Shown: one piece after another, positions 52,041-52,448 of the stretch
Position numbering within the stretch: the first letter of the stretch is position 1
Layout: every line of letters begins with the position of its first letter
NCBI GenBank assembly: GCA_029243605.1
Contig: JAQWRT010000071.1
Location: 1-52,448, forward strand
DNA length: 52,448 bases
Source of the DNA: Myxococcota bacterium
GTDB taxonomy: Bacteria > Myxococcota_A > UBA9160 > UBA4427
Reading direction: 5' to 3'
Position numbers and translations under genes: made by a program
The notes under the pieces: generated by a model
What the model was told of the DNA's origin: nothing
Database searches by the model: none
The model's input: only the letters and a program-made list of their open reading frames with translations

Positions 52041-52448
52041 ATGCCCGAAGCCTGGATCATCGATGCTGTGCGCACGCCCCGAGGAAAAGGCAAAAAGGAG
52101 ACGGGGAGCCTCTCCAGCGTTCATCCCCAGAGACTTCTGGCGCAATGCCTGAACGCCCTCGAAGCGCGTGTCCATCTCGAACCCGCCGATGTCGAGGATG
52201 TCGTCGCGGGCTGCGTCACCAGCGTCGCCGAGCAGGGCGCGTGTATCGCAAGGATGTCGGTGCTCGATGCGGGCTGGCCCGAGGACGGCGCCACCGGCGT
52301 GACCCTCAACCGCTTCTGTGGTTCGGGGCAACAGGCCGTCAACTTCGCCGCGATGGGTGTCATGTCGGGGCAGCAGGATCTCGTCGTCGCCGGGGGTGTC
52401 GAATCCATGTCCCGAGTTCCCATGGGCAGCGATAAATCAGGCATGTAC
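52041..52448 (+). CDS. Thiolase (acetyl-CoA C-acyltransferase), N-terminal part
   Basis: The first 136 residues of a thiolase; the gene leaves the window. It starts [19 protein letters not shown], typical of acetyl-CoA acetyltransferases, and has the acyl-enzyme Cys93 in [11 protein letters not shown] and [13 protein letters not shown]. It carries out the last step of beta-oxidation or the reverse condensation. AAAGGA precedes the ATG at some distance. Substrate length cannot be told from this part. Confidence 0.92.
   Translation, partial: MPEAWIIDAVRTPRGKGKKETGSLSSVHPQRLLAQCLNALEARVHLEPADVEDVVAGCVTSVAEQGACIARMSVLDAGWPEDGATGVTLNRFCGSGQQAVNFAAMGVMSGQQDLVVAGGVESMSRVPMGSDKSGMY

Noticed and set aside
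51534..52331. A 265-codon minus-strand frame
   Set aside because: It runs opposite the thiolase gene, is Gly/Arg-rich and has no recognisable motif.

Overview
The window is about 52 kb of high-GC bacterial chromosome, with a short atypical stretch after a tRNA gene. Alternative complex III, acyl-CoA enzymes (type III CoA-transferase, MaoC, enoyl-CoA hydratase, thiolase), very large multiheme c-type cytochromes and a bufferin operon together suggest a respiring, probably aerobic, Gram-negative bacterium of a deltaproteobacterial type lineage (Myxococcota- or Desulfobacterota-like). That placement is inference; no rRNA gene is present to confirm it.

Layout. 1-14.4 kb holds mostly housekeeping genes: rsmB end, rpe, an MMPL/RND exporter, tRNA-Pro, a RidA protein, a CPBP protease, greA, tRNA-Asn, small enzymes, a DUF4056-like lipoprotein, a 2OG-Fe(II) oxygenase, a TPR protein, a CoA-transferase and an enoyl-CoA hydratase. 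14.4-18.8 kb is a metal/cofactor region: a TonB-dependent receptor of YncD/PqqU type and a bufferin operon (MNIO enzyme, its DUF2063 partner and a DUF2282 precursor peptide). 19-27 kb holds an NTF2-like protein, a YdgA/DUF945-like protein, an SH3b protein, trkA with a DUF5690 transporter, and membrane proteins.

27.6-39.3 kb is the most unusual part. Two convergent operons face each other. The plus-strand operon encodes a TPR/beta-barrel outer-membrane candidate, a membrane-tethered ferredoxin/flavoprotein and a Sel1-ankyrin protein. The minus-strand operon encodes a two-heme b-type membrane cytochrome, a 21-heme cytochrome, and a 31-heme cytochrome whose N-terminus looks like a peptidoglycan-binding AMIN domain. 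I infer a trans-envelope electron-transfer system: soluble donor to flavoprotein or quinol, to cytochrome b, to periplasmic heme wires, to an outer-membrane barrel. Where the operons meet, a tandem duplication has left decayed copies of the ankyrin and cytochrome 3' ends.

40.3-52.4 kb holds purU coupled to a metallo-beta-lactamase-fold protein that lacks its zinc ligands, a rhomboid protease, the complete alternative complex III operon actABCDEF (quinol:electron-acceptor oxidoreductase) on the minus strand, and the start of a thiolase gene. No CRISPR array, insertion sequence or phage gene was recognised. The roughly 1 kb gap before purU has strong RNA-like structure that I could not identify.
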